A stretch of DNA of 64,000 nucleotides from the NCBI RefSeq assembly GCF_003403035.1, contig NZ_QURN01000002.1, positions 62,001 to 126,000 of the forward strand, given 5' to 3'. The notes under the pieces were generated by a model. The model made no database searches, was not told where the DNA came from, and saw only the letters and a list, made by a program, of their open reading frames with translations. The stretch comes from Mesorhizobium denitrificans. GTDB taxonomy: Bacteria > Pseudomonadota > Alphaproteobacteria > Rhizobiales > Rhizobiaceae. Position 1 is the first letter of the stretch. Each line of letters starts with the position of its first letter. Positions 10,907 to 18,781 of the stretch are shown here, piece by piece. The position numbers and the translations under genes were made by a program.

Positions 10907-11710
10907 TCAATGCAATATCTGGCTAAGGAAGAGCTTGGTGCGCTCGTGCTGCGGATGGTCGAAGAATTCCTTCGGCGTGTTCTGCTCCACGATCTGCCCC
11001 GCATCCATAAAGATCACGCGGTTGGCGACCTTGCGCGCAAAGCCCATTTCGTGGGTCACGCAGAGCATGGTCATGCCCTCTTCGGCCAGACCCACCATAG
11101 TATCCAGAACTTCCTTGATCATTTCCGGATCGAGCGCCGATGTCGGCTCGTCAAACAGCATGATGCGTGGGTTCATGCACAGCGAGCGGGCAATCGCCAC
11201 GCGCTGCTGCTGGCCGCCCGACAACTGACCCGGATATTTGTGCGCCTGCTCCGGAATTTTCACGCGGCGCAGGAAATGCATAGCCGTTTCCTCGGCTTGC
11301 TTCTTCGGGACCTTACGCACCCAGATCGGCGCCAGCGTGCAATTTTCCAAAATCGTCAGATGCGGAAACAGGTTGAAGTGCTGGAACACCATGCCGACCT
11401 CGCGCCGCACCTCGTCGATCTTTTTCAGGTCGTTGGTCAGTTCCTTGCCGTCGACAATGATCTGGCCCTTCTGGTGCTCTTCCAATCGGTTGATGCAGCG
11501 GATCATGGTTGACTTGCCCGAGCCGGACGGCCCGCAAATGACGATCCGTTCGCCACGCATAACCTTGAGGTTGATGTCTTTCAGAACGTGGAACTCGCCA
11601 TACCATTTATGCATGCCGATAATATCGACTGCGACGTCGGTTTTCGACACTTCCATTTTGGAGCCGTCGACATTGATCTCGTCGGCAGCGACGGCGTTTT
11701 CTGTGGTCAT
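10907..11710 (-). CDS. aapP: General L-amino-acid ABC transporter, ATP-binding protein AapP
   Basis: Powers uptake of polar amino acids in the Aap system. It has Walker [10 protein letters not shown], signature LSGGQQQR, Walker [14 protein letters not shown] and the switch histidine in VTHEMGF, all typical of the polar amino-acid ABC subfamily. I start at ATG 11710 (MTTENAV), which has GGGGAA about 9 bases upstream. A TTG at 11716 would add two residues. The N-terminal 30 residues before the ABC domain are an acidic extension also seen in rhizobial AapP. It is the last gene of aapJQMP, 39 bp after aapM. Confidence 0.95.
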   Translation of the reverse strand: MTTENAVAADEINVDGSKMEVSKTDVAVDIIGMHKWYGEFHVLKDINLKVMRGERIVICGPSGSGKSTMIRCINRLEEHQKGQIIVDGKELTNDLKKIDEVRREVGMVFQHFNLFPHLTILENCTLAPIWVRKVPKKQAEETAMHFLRRVKIPEQAHKYPGQLSGGQQQRVAIARSLCMNPRIMLFDEPTSALDPEMIKEVLDTMVGLAEEGMTMLCVTHEMGFARKVANRVIFMDAGQIVEQNTPKEFFDHPQHERTKLFLSQILH

Positions 11711-11749
11711 TGCCAATTCCCCTATGTGTTTACGTTAGCAGCCATCGGG

Positions 11750-12910
11750 TTATTTCCGATGGCTCGTATCGAGACGGCGTTCCATGAACATCGAGTAGCG
11801 TGACATGCTGAAGCAGAATATCCAAAAGATTGCGGCTGCAAAGACATAACCGGTCTTGGCTGTCTGCGGCGTTGCCCAGGTCGGATCGCCCGAAATACTC
11901 TGCTTCACCACACCCAGCAGGTCGAACATGGAGATAATCAGCACCAGCGTCGTGTCCTTGAACAGACCGATGAAGGTGTTCACGATGCCCGGAATGACCA
12001 GCTTGAGCGCCTGCGGCATGACGATGAAACCCATCTTCTGCCAATAGCCCAGGCCGAGCGAATCCGCGCCTTCATACTGCCCCTTCGGGATGGCCTGCAG
12101 ACCGCCGCGCACCACCTCCGCCATATAGGCCGAGGAGAACAGCGCCACGCCGATCAGCGCGCGCAACAGCTTGTCGAAGGTCATGCCCGGCGGCACGAAC
12201 AGCGGCAGCATGAAGCTTGCCATGAACAGTACAGTCACCAGCGGCACACCGCGGATTGCCTCGATGAACACCACGCACAGCATCTTGATGATCGGCATTT
12301 TCGACCGCCGCCCAAGTGCCAGCAGGATACCCAGCGGCAGCGAAACCACGATGCCGACATAGGAGATGACCAGCGTGACCATGAGGCCACCCCAAAGCGG
12401 AGTTTCGATATAGGACAGGCCGAAATAGCCGCCGACCAGCAGGAAGAACGCAACAAACGGGAACACCACGAAGAAGAGGATCGCGTTGAGTTTCTTGAAT
12501 GGTGCACTCGGCGTCAGCAACGGTATCAGCAGTGCGATGAAAATCACGCCTGTCAGGATCACGCGCCAGCGCTCTTCCAAAGGATAGCGACCGAACATGA
12601 ACTGTCCGAAGCGTGCCTCAACAAATGGCCAGCAGGCGCCGGACCATCCCGCTGGCAACTGGCCGCCCTGCTCCGTCGTCAGGCATGCCGTGCGGTCTGC
12701 GCCAGACCAAACCGCGCTGAAGAAAAGCCAGTTGAGGATTTGCGGCAGAAACCACACAACAGCCAGCGCGGCAATCAAGGTCAGCACCGTGTCAATGGGC
12801 GATGCGAACAGGTTCTTGCGTACCCACGCATTCGGGCCAACCGCCGAGCTTGGCGCAGCCTGCGCCAAGGCCATTTCGGTTCTCACCCATGCAACATCAT
12901 GTTCCTGCAT
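11750..12910 (-). CDS. aapM: Aap amino-acid ABC transporter permease AapM
   Basis: An inner-membrane permease of 386 residues with about eight hydrophobic segments. Unlike most His/Glu-type permeases it has a long N-terminal region with two extra membrane spans and a periplasmic loop containing cysteines, as known for AapM and BztC. The EAA loop that contacts AapP is visible in [20 protein letters not shown]. The ATG at 12910 has GGAGA upstream. It starts 3 bp after the aapQ stop, so translation is probably coupled, and it pairs with AapQ as a heterodimer. Confidence 0.94.
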   Translation of the reverse strand: MQEHDVAWVRTEMALAQAAPSSAVGPNAWVRKNLFASPIDTVLTLIAALAVVWFLPQILNWLFFSAVWSGADRTACLTTEQGGQLPAGWSGACWPFVEARFGQFMFGRYPLEERWRVILTGVIFIALLIPLLTPSAPFKKLNAILFFVVFPFVAFFLLVGGYFGLSYIETPLWGGLMVTLVISYVGIVVSLPLGILLALGRRSKMPIIKMLCVVFIEAIRGVPLVTVLFMASFMLPLFVPPGMTFDKLLRALIGVALFSSAYMAEVVRGGLQAIPKGQYEGADSLGLGYWQKMGFIVMPQALKLVIPGIVNTFIGLFKDTTLVLIISMFDLLGVVKQSISGDPTWATPQTAKTGYVFAAAIFWIFCFSMSRYSMFMERRLDTSHRK

Positions 12911-12913
12911 GGC

Positions 12914-14104
12914 TTATCTCTCCTTCAGCGCCATTTTGGCGTTGAACCAGTTCATGAACAGCGAGGTCAGAATGCTCAAGCTGAGGTAGACCGCCATGAA
13001 AATGACAACCACCTCGATGGCCTGACCGGTCTGGTTCAGGATCGTTCCGCCGATGGCGTAGAGGTCGGGATAGCCGATCGCCACAGCCAGTGATGAGTTC
13101 TTCGTCAGGTTAAGATACTGGCTTGTCAGCGGCGGGATAATGATCCGCATCGCCTGCGGAATAACCACCAGCCGCAACCCCTGTGAGGGGCGAATGCCAA
13201 GCGCCGAATAGGCTTCCGTCTGCCCGCGCGGCACACCCATGATGCCCGCGCGCACAATCTCGGCGATGAACGCTGCAGTGTAGAAAGAAAGCGCGAGGAA
13301 CAGCGACAGGAATTCCGGCTTGATGTTCGCGCCGCCGGTGAGGTTGAACGTCCCTTTCTGCGGCAGATCGAACGTCAGCGGGAATCCACCAAGCACGAAA
13401 CCGAGAAACGGCATTCCCAGGATCAGCGCGACGCTTGTCCAGATCACCGGAAATTGCTGGCCCGTTTCCACCTGCCGTGCACGCGCCCACCGCGCCACAA
13501 ACCAGCTGAATATGATGCCGAGCACCAAACCGACGAGGATGAGCCACGAACCCTCCCCCCAAACCGGTCTCGGTAGATAAAATCCGCGATTGTTCAGGAA
13601 AGAGCTTAGCGGCAGCGAGTAGCTGTCGCGAACATTCGGCAGCAGCGAAAGCACGCCCTGATACCAGAACAGGATAACCAGCAAAGGCGGGATATTGCGG
13701 AACAATTCCACGTAAACCGTCGCAATCTTGCGGATAAGCCAGTTGTTGGACAGGCGCCCGACGCCAACCAGAAACCCAATGATCGTCGCGGCGATAATAC
13801 CCGTCACAGCCACCAGCGCGGTATTCAAGATGCCGACGACAATGGCGCGGCCAAATGTCGAATCCGACGAATACGGGATGAGTGACGTAAGAATATCGAA
13901 CCCGGCCCGGCCTTTCAGGAAGGCGAAGCCTGTCTGAATGTTCGAGCGGCGCAGGTTCTCGAGTGTATTTTCAACAATCCACCATCCGCCCAGCACCAAA
14001 AGCGCAACAATAAGCACCTGAAAAAAGATACTTCTCGCTCGTGGATCATAGAGCAGGGAAACCTTCTCCGATCGCCCCGCTGGTAACACGTCCTGTGTTG
14101 CCAT
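12914..14104 (-). CDS. aapQ: Aap amino-acid ABC transporter permease AapQ
   Basis: The partner permease of AapM, about 396 residues from the ATG at 14104 (MATQDVLPAG), which has AAGGGGAA just upstream. An upstream start at 14134 is open but less likely. It is long for this family, with a large loop (FLNNRGFYLPRPVWGEGS) before the conserved transmembrane core, as in other AapQ/BztB. The EAA motif region is YSALGIRPSQGLRLVVIPQA. The gene follows aapJ after a terminator-like hairpin that should lower its expression relative to the binding protein. Confidence 0.94.
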   Translation of the reverse strand: MATQDVLPAGRSEKVSLLYDPRARSIFFQVLIVALLVLGGWWIVENTLENLRRSNIQTGFAFLKGRAGFDILTSLIPYSSDSTFGRAIVVGILNTALVAVTGIIAATIIGFLVGVGRLSNNWLIRKIATVYVELFRNIPPLLVILFWYQGVLSLLPNVRDSYSLPLSSFLNNRGFYLPRPVWGEGSWLILVGLVLGIIFSWFVARWARARQVETGQQFPVIWTSVALILGMPFLGFVLGGFPLTFDLPQKGTFNLTGGANIKPEFLSLFLALSFYTAAFIAEIVRAGIMGVPRGQTEAYSALGIRPSQGLRLVVIPQAMRIIIPPLTSQYLNLTKNSSLAVAIGYPDLYAIGGTILNQTGQAIEVVVIFMAVYLSLSILTSLFMNWFNAKMALKER

Positions 14105-14149
14105 ATCGTTCCCCTTCCATTGCCGGACGGACATATTTGTCTCGCCCGG

Positions 14150-14184
14150 AAAAAAGGCCGGGGCGTTTTTTGCGCTCCCGGCCT
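14150..14184 (-). terminator. Attenuating terminator between aapJ and aapQ
   Basis: On the reverse strand AGGCCGGGAGCG and CGCCCCGGCCT form a GC-rich stem (one bulge) around an A-rich loop, followed by TTTTTT. It sits 8 bp past the aapJ stop codon. A partial terminator here would give more binding protein than permease, a common arrangement in ABC uptake operons. Confidence 0.8.
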
Positions 14185-14191
14185 GATCCGC

Positions 14192-15217
14192 TTAGCGGAT
14201 TGGAGGGCCGTATTGCAGGCCGCCCTTGGTCCAAAGCGCATTCGCGCCGCGTGCGATCTTCAGCGGGCTGCCGGTGCCGACATTGCGCTCGAAGATTTCG
14301 CCATAGTTGCCAACGCCCTTGACGATGTTGACAACCCAATCGTTGGTCAGGCCGAGGTCGGTGCCGATCTTCGTATCAGCCTCGACACCGAGCAGACGGC
14401 GCAGGTCCGGATTTTCGGTGGACTTCATCTCTTCGACGTTTGCCTGCGTGATGCCGGCTTCTTCGGTGTTCAGCAGAGCGAAGTAGGTCCACTTCACGAT
14501 GTCAAACCACTTATCGTCGCCCTGGCGCACTGCCGGCCCGAGCGGTTCCTTGGAGATGATTTCCGGCAGAACGACGTGATCGTCCGGCGCGCTCATCTGG
14601 AGGCGAACAGCATAGAGACCCGACTGGTCGGTGGTGTAGGCGTCGCAGCGGCCAGCGTCATAGGCGGCGTTGGCTTCTTCGAACTTCTCGAACACGACCG
14701 GCGTGTATTCCATCTTGTTCGCCTTGAAGTAGTCGGCGAGGTTCAACTCGGTCGTCGTGCCGGATTGCACGCAGATAGCGGCGCCGGAAAGCTGAAGCGC
14801 GGAGGTGATGCCGGGCAGCTTCTTGGAGTTCACCATGAAGCCCTGACCGTCATAATAGGTGATGCCCGCGAAGTTCAGGCCGAGTGCGGTATCGCGGTTG
14901 ATCGTCCAGGTGGTGTTGCGCGACAGAATGTCGACTTCACCGGACTGAAGCGCCGTGAAGCGGTCTTTTGCGCTCAATGGTGTGAACTTCACCTTGGTCG
15001 CATCTCCGAACACTGCTGCTGCAACCGCGCGGCAGAAATCGGCATCGAGACCGGTCCATTCACCCTTGTCGTTTGGCGAGGAGAAACCGGCGAGACCGGT
15101 GTTTACGCCGCACTGTAAGAAACCCTTCTTTTTGACGTCATCCAGTGTATCTGCCGAGGCTGCCCCGGCCACCAAGCCCAGTAGGGCGGCGCCGAGAATA
15201 ACTTTTGCTTTGTTCAT
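14192..15217 (-). CDS. aapJ: General L-amino-acid-binding periplasmic protein AapJ
   Basis: The substrate-capturing subunit of the Aap transporter, 341 residues from the ATG at 15217 (MNKAKVILGAALLGLVAGA), which follows CAGAGGG. The start puts a clear signal peptide at the N-terminus, cleaved after ASA (residue about 22). An open extension to 15334 lacks such features. The mature protein is a family-3 solute-binding protein (LDDVKKKGFLQCGVNTGLAGF, then GLDADFCRAVAAAVFGD), with several cysteines as in other AapJ. It is the first gene of aapJQMP and is divergent from metC across 292 bp. Confidence 0.96.
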   Translation of the reverse strand: MNKAKVILGAALLGLVAGAASADTLDDVKKKGFLQCGVNTGLAGFSSPNDKGEWTGLDADFCRAVAAAVFGDATKVKFTPLSAKDRFTALQSGEVDILSRNTTWTINRDTALGLNFAGITYYDGQGFMVNSKKLPGITSALQLSGAAICVQSGTTTELNLADYFKANKMEYTPVVFEKFEEANAAYDAGRCDAYTTDQSGLYAVRLQMSAPDDHVVLPEIISKEPLGPAVRQGDDKWFDIVKWTYFALLNTEEAGITQANVEEMKSTENPDLRRLLGVEADTKIGTDLGLTNDWVVNIVKGVGNYGEIFERNVGTGSPLKIARGANALWTKGGLQYGPPIR

Positions 15218-15509
15218 AACCCTCTGACCCTTTTTGTTTTTCAGATGTCCCGTTGCGTCTGAAGGCGAACGTTCCTGCCGGCCCTGTACCCCATTGGCAA
15301 CATCGTCCTGCTCCGCGGTTCGCGCTTCGCTCACGAAAAATAACCAATGACATTATTTTAGTCAGGTCAAGTTGAATTGGCCTAATGGTTTCGTGATCTG
15401 GGATAAATTGTTCCCTGGCGGCCGCCTGATTTGCTGGCTCAACAATGACGTATTGCAGGCGCCACCGCGCACCGCTAATTGCTTTTTCCACAGTTCAACG
15501 GGGTAAAAA
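15218..15509. other. aapJ-metC divergent intergenic region
   Basis: This 292-bp stretch holds the promoters of both genes. Visible structure includes a TGAC-N9-GTCA inverted repeat at 15348-15364, a possible regulator site. On the metC side, 15421-15480 resembles a SAM-II riboswitch in part (see findings). No open frame with a credible start was found. An ACGGGG ribosome site at 15499-15503 serves metC. Confidence 0.5.
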
Positions 15510-16682
15510 ATGGCAAAGACTGACAAGGAAAAGCTTGGCATAAATACGCGGCTAGCCCACACGGGCAATGATCCGCATGCCTTCTTCGGCTTCGTCAATC
15601 CGCCGGTCGTGCATGCTTCGACCGTCCTTTTCCCCAATGCTGACACGCTCGCGCGCCGTGCACAGAAATATACGTATGGCACGCGCGGCACCCCCACCAC
15701 CGATGCGCTCGGCATCGCGATCGATTCGCTGGAAGGTTCAGCCGGAACCATCATGGTGCCCTCCGGGCTCGCCGCGGTCACGATTCCGCTGCTCGCCTTT
15801 CTGTCGTCAGGCGACCATGTGCTGATCGTTGATTCGGTCTACCACCCCACCCGCAACTTCGCGGACACGATGCTCAAGCGCCTGGGCGTTGAGGTGGAGT
15901 ATTACGATCCGCTTGTCGGCGCTGGCATCAAGGCCCTGCTGAAGCCAAACACGCGCGTGGTATTCACCGAATCACCAGGATCGAACACCTTCGAGATGCA
16001 GGACATTCCGGCAATTGCCAAAGCTGCGAAAGCCGCTGGAGCCGTTGTCATGATGGACAACACCTGGGCCACGCCGCTTTATTTCCGCCCGCTCGACCAC
16101 GGGGTGGACATTTCGATCCACGCCTCCACCAAATATCCCGCCGGTCATTCCGATGTGTTGCTGGGCACTGTTTCGGCCAACGAGGCCTGCTGGCCGAAGC
16201 TCCATGAAACATTCATAAGCATGGGTTGTTGCGCTGGGCCGGACGATGTCTATCAAGTGCTGCGCGGCCTGCGCACGATGGGCCTGCGGCTTGAACATCA
16301 TCAGAAAAGCGCGCTTGAAATCGCCCGCTGGCTGGAGCAACAGCCCGGCGTCGCGCAAGTTCTGCATCCGGCTCTGGAATCGCATCCGGGCCACGCGCTG
16401 TGGAAGCGCGATTTCAGCGGCTCAAGCGGCATCTTCTCAATTGCGCTGGACGGCGGCGGCCAAGAGCAGGCCCATGCCTTCCTCGATGCGCTGCAAATCT
16501 TCGGTCTGGGCTATTCGTGGGGCGGCTACGAAAGCCTTGCGGTTCCAGTTTTCCTCGGCGACCGCGTGGTTGCAAAGGGTCCCTACCCCGGTCCGGTTCT
16601 GCGTCTGCAAATCGGTCTTGAGGATGTAACGGACATCAAGGCAGACCTTGAACGCGGCCTTGCGGCAGCGCGGGCTGCGTGA
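15510..16682 (+). CDS. metC: Cystathionine beta-lyase
   Basis: A PLP enzyme of 390 residues that cleaves cystathionine to homocysteine, pyruvate and ammonia in methionine synthesis. The Cys/Met metabolism PLP fold is clear: YTYGTRGTPTTDAL near residues 51-64, the active-site tyrosine region VDSVYHPTRNF, and the PLP-binding lysine 208 in SIHASTKYPAGHSD. The HASTKYPAGHSD context and WGGYESL near the C-terminus are characteristic of MetC rather than of cystathionine gamma-synthases. The ATG follows ACGGGG. It converges on a Nudix gene with a 4-bp gap. Confidence 0.93.
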   Translation: MAKTDKEKLGINTRLAHTGNDPHAFFGFVNPPVVHASTVLFPNADTLARRAQKYTYGTRGTPTTDALGIAIDSLEGSAGTIMVPSGLAAVTIPLLAFLSSGDHVLIVDSVYHPTRNFADTMLKRLGVEVEYYDPLVGAGIKALLKPNTRVVFTESPGSNTFEMQDIPAIAKAAKAAGAVVMMDNTWATPLYFRPLDHGVDISIHASTKYPAGHSDVLLGTVSANEACWPKLHETFISMGCCAGPDDVYQVLRGLRTMGLRLEHHQKSALEIARWLEQQPGVAQVLHPALESHPGHALWKRDFSGSSGIFSIALDGGGQEQAHAFLDALQIFGLGYSWGGYESLAVPVFLGDRVVAKGPYPGPVLRLQIGLEDVTDIKADLERGLAAARAA

Positions 16683-16686
16683 AACT

Positions 16687-17142
16687 CTACTTCTTCACAG
16701 AAGTTGCAAATTCATCGATCAGGCTGATGAGCTCCGGCTCATCAACCAGAACCTTGGCCTGTTCCCAATCCACCCAGCCGCGTCGGCGCTGCTTGGCTTC
16801 GCGCCAGCGGGGCATGCTGCCGGTCACTTCCAGCGGATAGACCACAACATTGATCGGCACGAACGCGGTTTTGAGCCGCTTCCAATATTGATATTCGCCG
16901 ATCGGCTTTTTCTGCACTTCGCCTTTGATGCCCGCTTCCTCGCGCGCTTCCAGCGCGGCAGCGTCCCAATCCTTCAGGCCGTCCATCTGCCAGCCCTTGG
17001 GAATTACGAAACGTCGCGTGCCGCGCGAGGTGATCAGCAGCACTTTGAGTTCACCATCATCGGATATGCGAAAGGGTAAGGCAGCGACTTGCCTTATGTC
17101 TTTCCCTCTCTCTATGAGCGCTTTTGCTTTTTTCTGCTTCAT
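16687..17142 (-). CDS. Nudix hydrolase, diphosphoinositol-polyphosphate-hydrolase-like
   Basis: A 151-residue cytoplasmic Nudix-fold protein. The Nudix box is near residues 52-75: KGWQMDGLKDWDAAALEAREEAGI. It keeps the metal-binding glutamates of the EE-x-G end but has LEAREE instead of the canonical REUXEE, so the usual arginine is replaced. This variant box, with the preceding RRFVIPKGW, is typical of the DIPP-like group. The substrate is unknown; candidates are inositol pyrophosphates or dinucleoside polyphosphates. The gene converges on metC. Confidence 0.85.
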   Translation of the reverse strand: MKQKKAKALIERGKDIRQVAALPFRISDDGELKVLLITSRGTRRFVIPKGWQMDGLKDWDAAALEAREEAGIKGEVQKKPIGEYQYWKRLKTAFVPINVVVYPLEVTGSMPRWREAKQRRRGWVDWEQAKVLVDEPELISLIDEFATSVKK

Positions 17143-17373
17143 CCAGACGAAGGATTCATAATCCGGCTAATTAATTCAAGCCCGATTCGGCCTCCCTCAT
17201 AAGAAAAGTTCGCAGCCAGACTGCGCAGCATGAAAATCAGCATGGCGCCGCCACTCGGCCTAAACGCGCCGCGCCAACAATAACCATTGCCTGCAATCGT
17301 TTGCGTGGCCCACACTGGCATATGGGGCCATGTCACTGCGAACCGATCTTTTTAACGGACAGCAGAGCTAAAA

Positions 17374-17450
17374 TGGCGATCCCGGCAGGGCTCGAACCTG
17401 CGACCCACAGCTTAGAAGGCTGTTGCTCTATCCAACTGAGCTACGGGACC
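17374..17450 (-). tRNA. tRNA-Arg (anticodon UCU)
   Basis: The reverse strand folds as a 77-nt cloverleaf. The acceptor 5' strand GGTCCCG pairs with CGGGATC (one wobble), the T-loop is GGTTCGAGCC, the anticodon loop CTTCTAAG gives UCU, and the CCA end is encoded. It reads AGA/AGG codons. It lies 14 bp downstream of the NDUFS4-like gene on the same strand, so it may be processed from a shared transcript. Confidence 0.96.
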
Positions 17451-17464
17451 GGATGCTGCTGTGC

Positions 17465-17770
17465 TTAGTGCGTCCAGGGCACTTTGCGGTCATACCGGAA
17501 ATTGTCGGAGTAGGAAATCGTGCGGCGCTTGGCTTCCTTGGGCTCCTGCACGCGATATTCGATGCCGTGCTTTTTGGCATAGGCTTCGGCTTCCTCGCGC
17601 GTTTCAAACGTCAGCTTGATTTGACGCCTCATGTCGCCAGATGAGGTGTAGCCCATCAGCGGGTCGATCTTGAGCGGCTGGGACGGATCGAATTCCAGAA
17701 CCCAGTAGCCGGTCTTTGCCTTGCCGGATTGCATGGCCGTTTTGGCCGGGCTGAATATACGGGCGGACAT
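17465..17770 (-). CDS. NDUFS4-like complex I accessory protein (ETC_C1_NDUFS4 family)
   Basis: A protein of 101 residues beginning MSARIFSPAKTAMQSGKAKT, homologous to mitochondrial NDUFS4 (18 kDa subunit of NADH dehydrogenase). Conserved elements are WVLEFDPS, the DPLMGYTSSGDMRRQIKLTF core with the family tryptophan position replaced by arginine, and the C-terminal SYSDNFRYDRKVPWTH. I start at ATG 17770; a GTG at 17779 would add MSD. In alphaproteobacteria it is a small peripheral subunit of complex I, encoded away from the nuo operon. Confidence 0.9.
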   Translation of the reverse strand: MSARIFSPAKTAMQSGKAKTGYWVLEFDPSQPLKIDPLMGYTSSGDMRRQIKLTFETREEAEAYAKKHGIEYRVQEPKEAKRRTISYSDNFRYDRKVPWTH

Positions 17771-17941
17771 GTCGCTCACTTTGTATATCTGGAACAGGAT
17801 ATTGCCTGCTCAATACTGCGAGTGGACCAATGTCGCAAGCCGCCGAATGGCATCGCTGTTACTTCTTGAATAATTTGGCGTCAGGGGGCTTGCATGCGCT
17901 CGCCTAACATCATAGGCAGTGCACCGCGCCATTACGGCCGT

Positions 17942-18018
17942 CGGAGTGTAGCGCAGCCTGGTAGCGCACCTGATTTGGGATCAGGGGGTCGCAGGTTCGA
18001 ATCCTGCCACTCCGACCA
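17942..18018 (+). tRNA. tRNA-Pro (anticodon UGG)
   Basis: A 77-nt cloverleaf with acceptor stem CGGAGTG/CACTCCG, D-loop AGCCTGGTAGC, anticodon loop TTTGGGA (UGG), T-loop GGTTCGAATCC and encoded CCA. It is divergent from the tRNA-Arg/NDUFS4 unit. No integrase or duplicated 3' end was found near it, so it does not look like an integration site. Confidence 0.97.
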
Positions 18019-18024
18019 CTAGAC

Positions 18025-18045
18025 TGCCAATCAACTGGCGTTTTT
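18025..18045 (+). terminator. Weak terminator after tRNA-Pro
   Basis: GCCA and TGGC form a short stem around ATCAAC, followed by GTTTTT. The stem is only 4-5 bp, so termination strength is uncertain. Confidence 0.4.
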
Positions 18046-18089
18046 CACTCACGCTCAATTCTTCACCGCCTATACATTTGCCATTTCAT

Positions 18090-18115
18090 GGAACACAGGC
18101 GGTATTTCGCGCGTT
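18090..18115 (+). promoter_or_regulatory. EcfG-type (general stress response) promoter of the heme oxygenase-phytochrome operon
   Basis: GGAAC at 18090-18094 and CGTT at 18112-18115 are separated by 17 bases, an exact match to the EcfG consensus. It lies 75 bp before the heme oxygenase ATG with nothing else between, and points in the right direction. Confidence 0.6.
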
Positions 18116-18190
18116 GCTAGCCAGGTTCGTCCAAGCTATGTCTTGATCAAAATTCAACGCGCCTAAAACGCGGGCAGAAGAAGCGGGTTT

Positions 18191-18781
18191 ATGCAGATCG
18201 CTGAAATGCTAGTTCCGGCGCCGGCCAAGGCGATTCCGGATCGCCGTTTTGAAATCAAAGAGCGCACCGCCGATATTCACGAATTGCTGGATCAGCGCGT
18301 CGGTTCTTTCGATTCCCTCTCGAACTATCGACGCTATTTGCAGGGAATTGCGAGGTTCCGCTTCGACATCGAAAGGACGCTCCAAATCGCTCATTGGCCC
18401 GCGGAATGGAATGGCTGGCACCCTCCCTTCATAGCCCCTGCCCTTGAGCGCGATCTGTCTGCTATGGGTCTCGAAATCAGCCGAAAACCGTCACGCCGTC
18501 CGGACATCACATCGGTCAGCCAGTTGCTTGGCCTGCTTTATGTTGTTGTGGGCTCGTCGCTGGGCGCCCGGCTGTTGGTGGTGCGGGCTGCTGCGCTCGA
18601 CATCCACAAAGGCAATGGCGCGATGCATCTGGCGGTTATGTCGAATGATATTGCGCCGTGGCGGCAGTTTCTCTCATGTCTCAACGCGTGGGAACCTTTT
18701 GACCTTGAACTGGCCGTATCCACCGCGCGGTCTGCGTTTCATCAAGCAATAGATGGCTTTGTCGATACGGTAGATGAATAG
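18191..18781 (+). CDS. bphO: Bacterial heme oxygenase (biliverdin-forming)
   Basis: A protein of 196 residues with the heme-oxygenase fold. The probable heme-ligating histidine is His30 in ERTADIHELLD, and the flexible distal helix is the glycine motif LLYVVVGSSLGARLL near residues 115-130. Heme oxygenase opens heme to biliverdin, CO and iron. The stop overlaps the start of the bacteriophytochrome gene by 8 bp, the standard arrangement in which the enzyme supplies the biliverdin chromophore for the photoreceptor. An EcfG-type promoter lies 75 bp upstream. The sequence is divergent from HmuO/PigA types, so the name rests on motifs plus context. Confidence 0.85.
   Translation: MQIAEMLVPAPAKAIPDRRFEIKERTADIHELLDQRVGSFDSLSNYRRYLQGIARFRFDIERTLQIAHWPAEWNGWHPPFIAPALERDLSAMGLEISRKPSRRPDITSVSQLLGLLYVVVGSSLGARLLVVRAAALDIHKGNGAMHLAVMSNDIAPWRQFLSCLNAWEPFDLELAVSTARSAFHQAIDGFVDTVDE

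Noticed and set aside
17139..17336. Small reverse-strand frame (65 codons) upstream of the Nudix gene
   Set aside because: No ribosome site, no similarity to any pattern I know, and it would end where the Nudix gene begins.
17374..18018. tRNA genes as genomic-island attachment sites
   Set aside because: No integrase and no duplicated tRNA 3' end found within the window.
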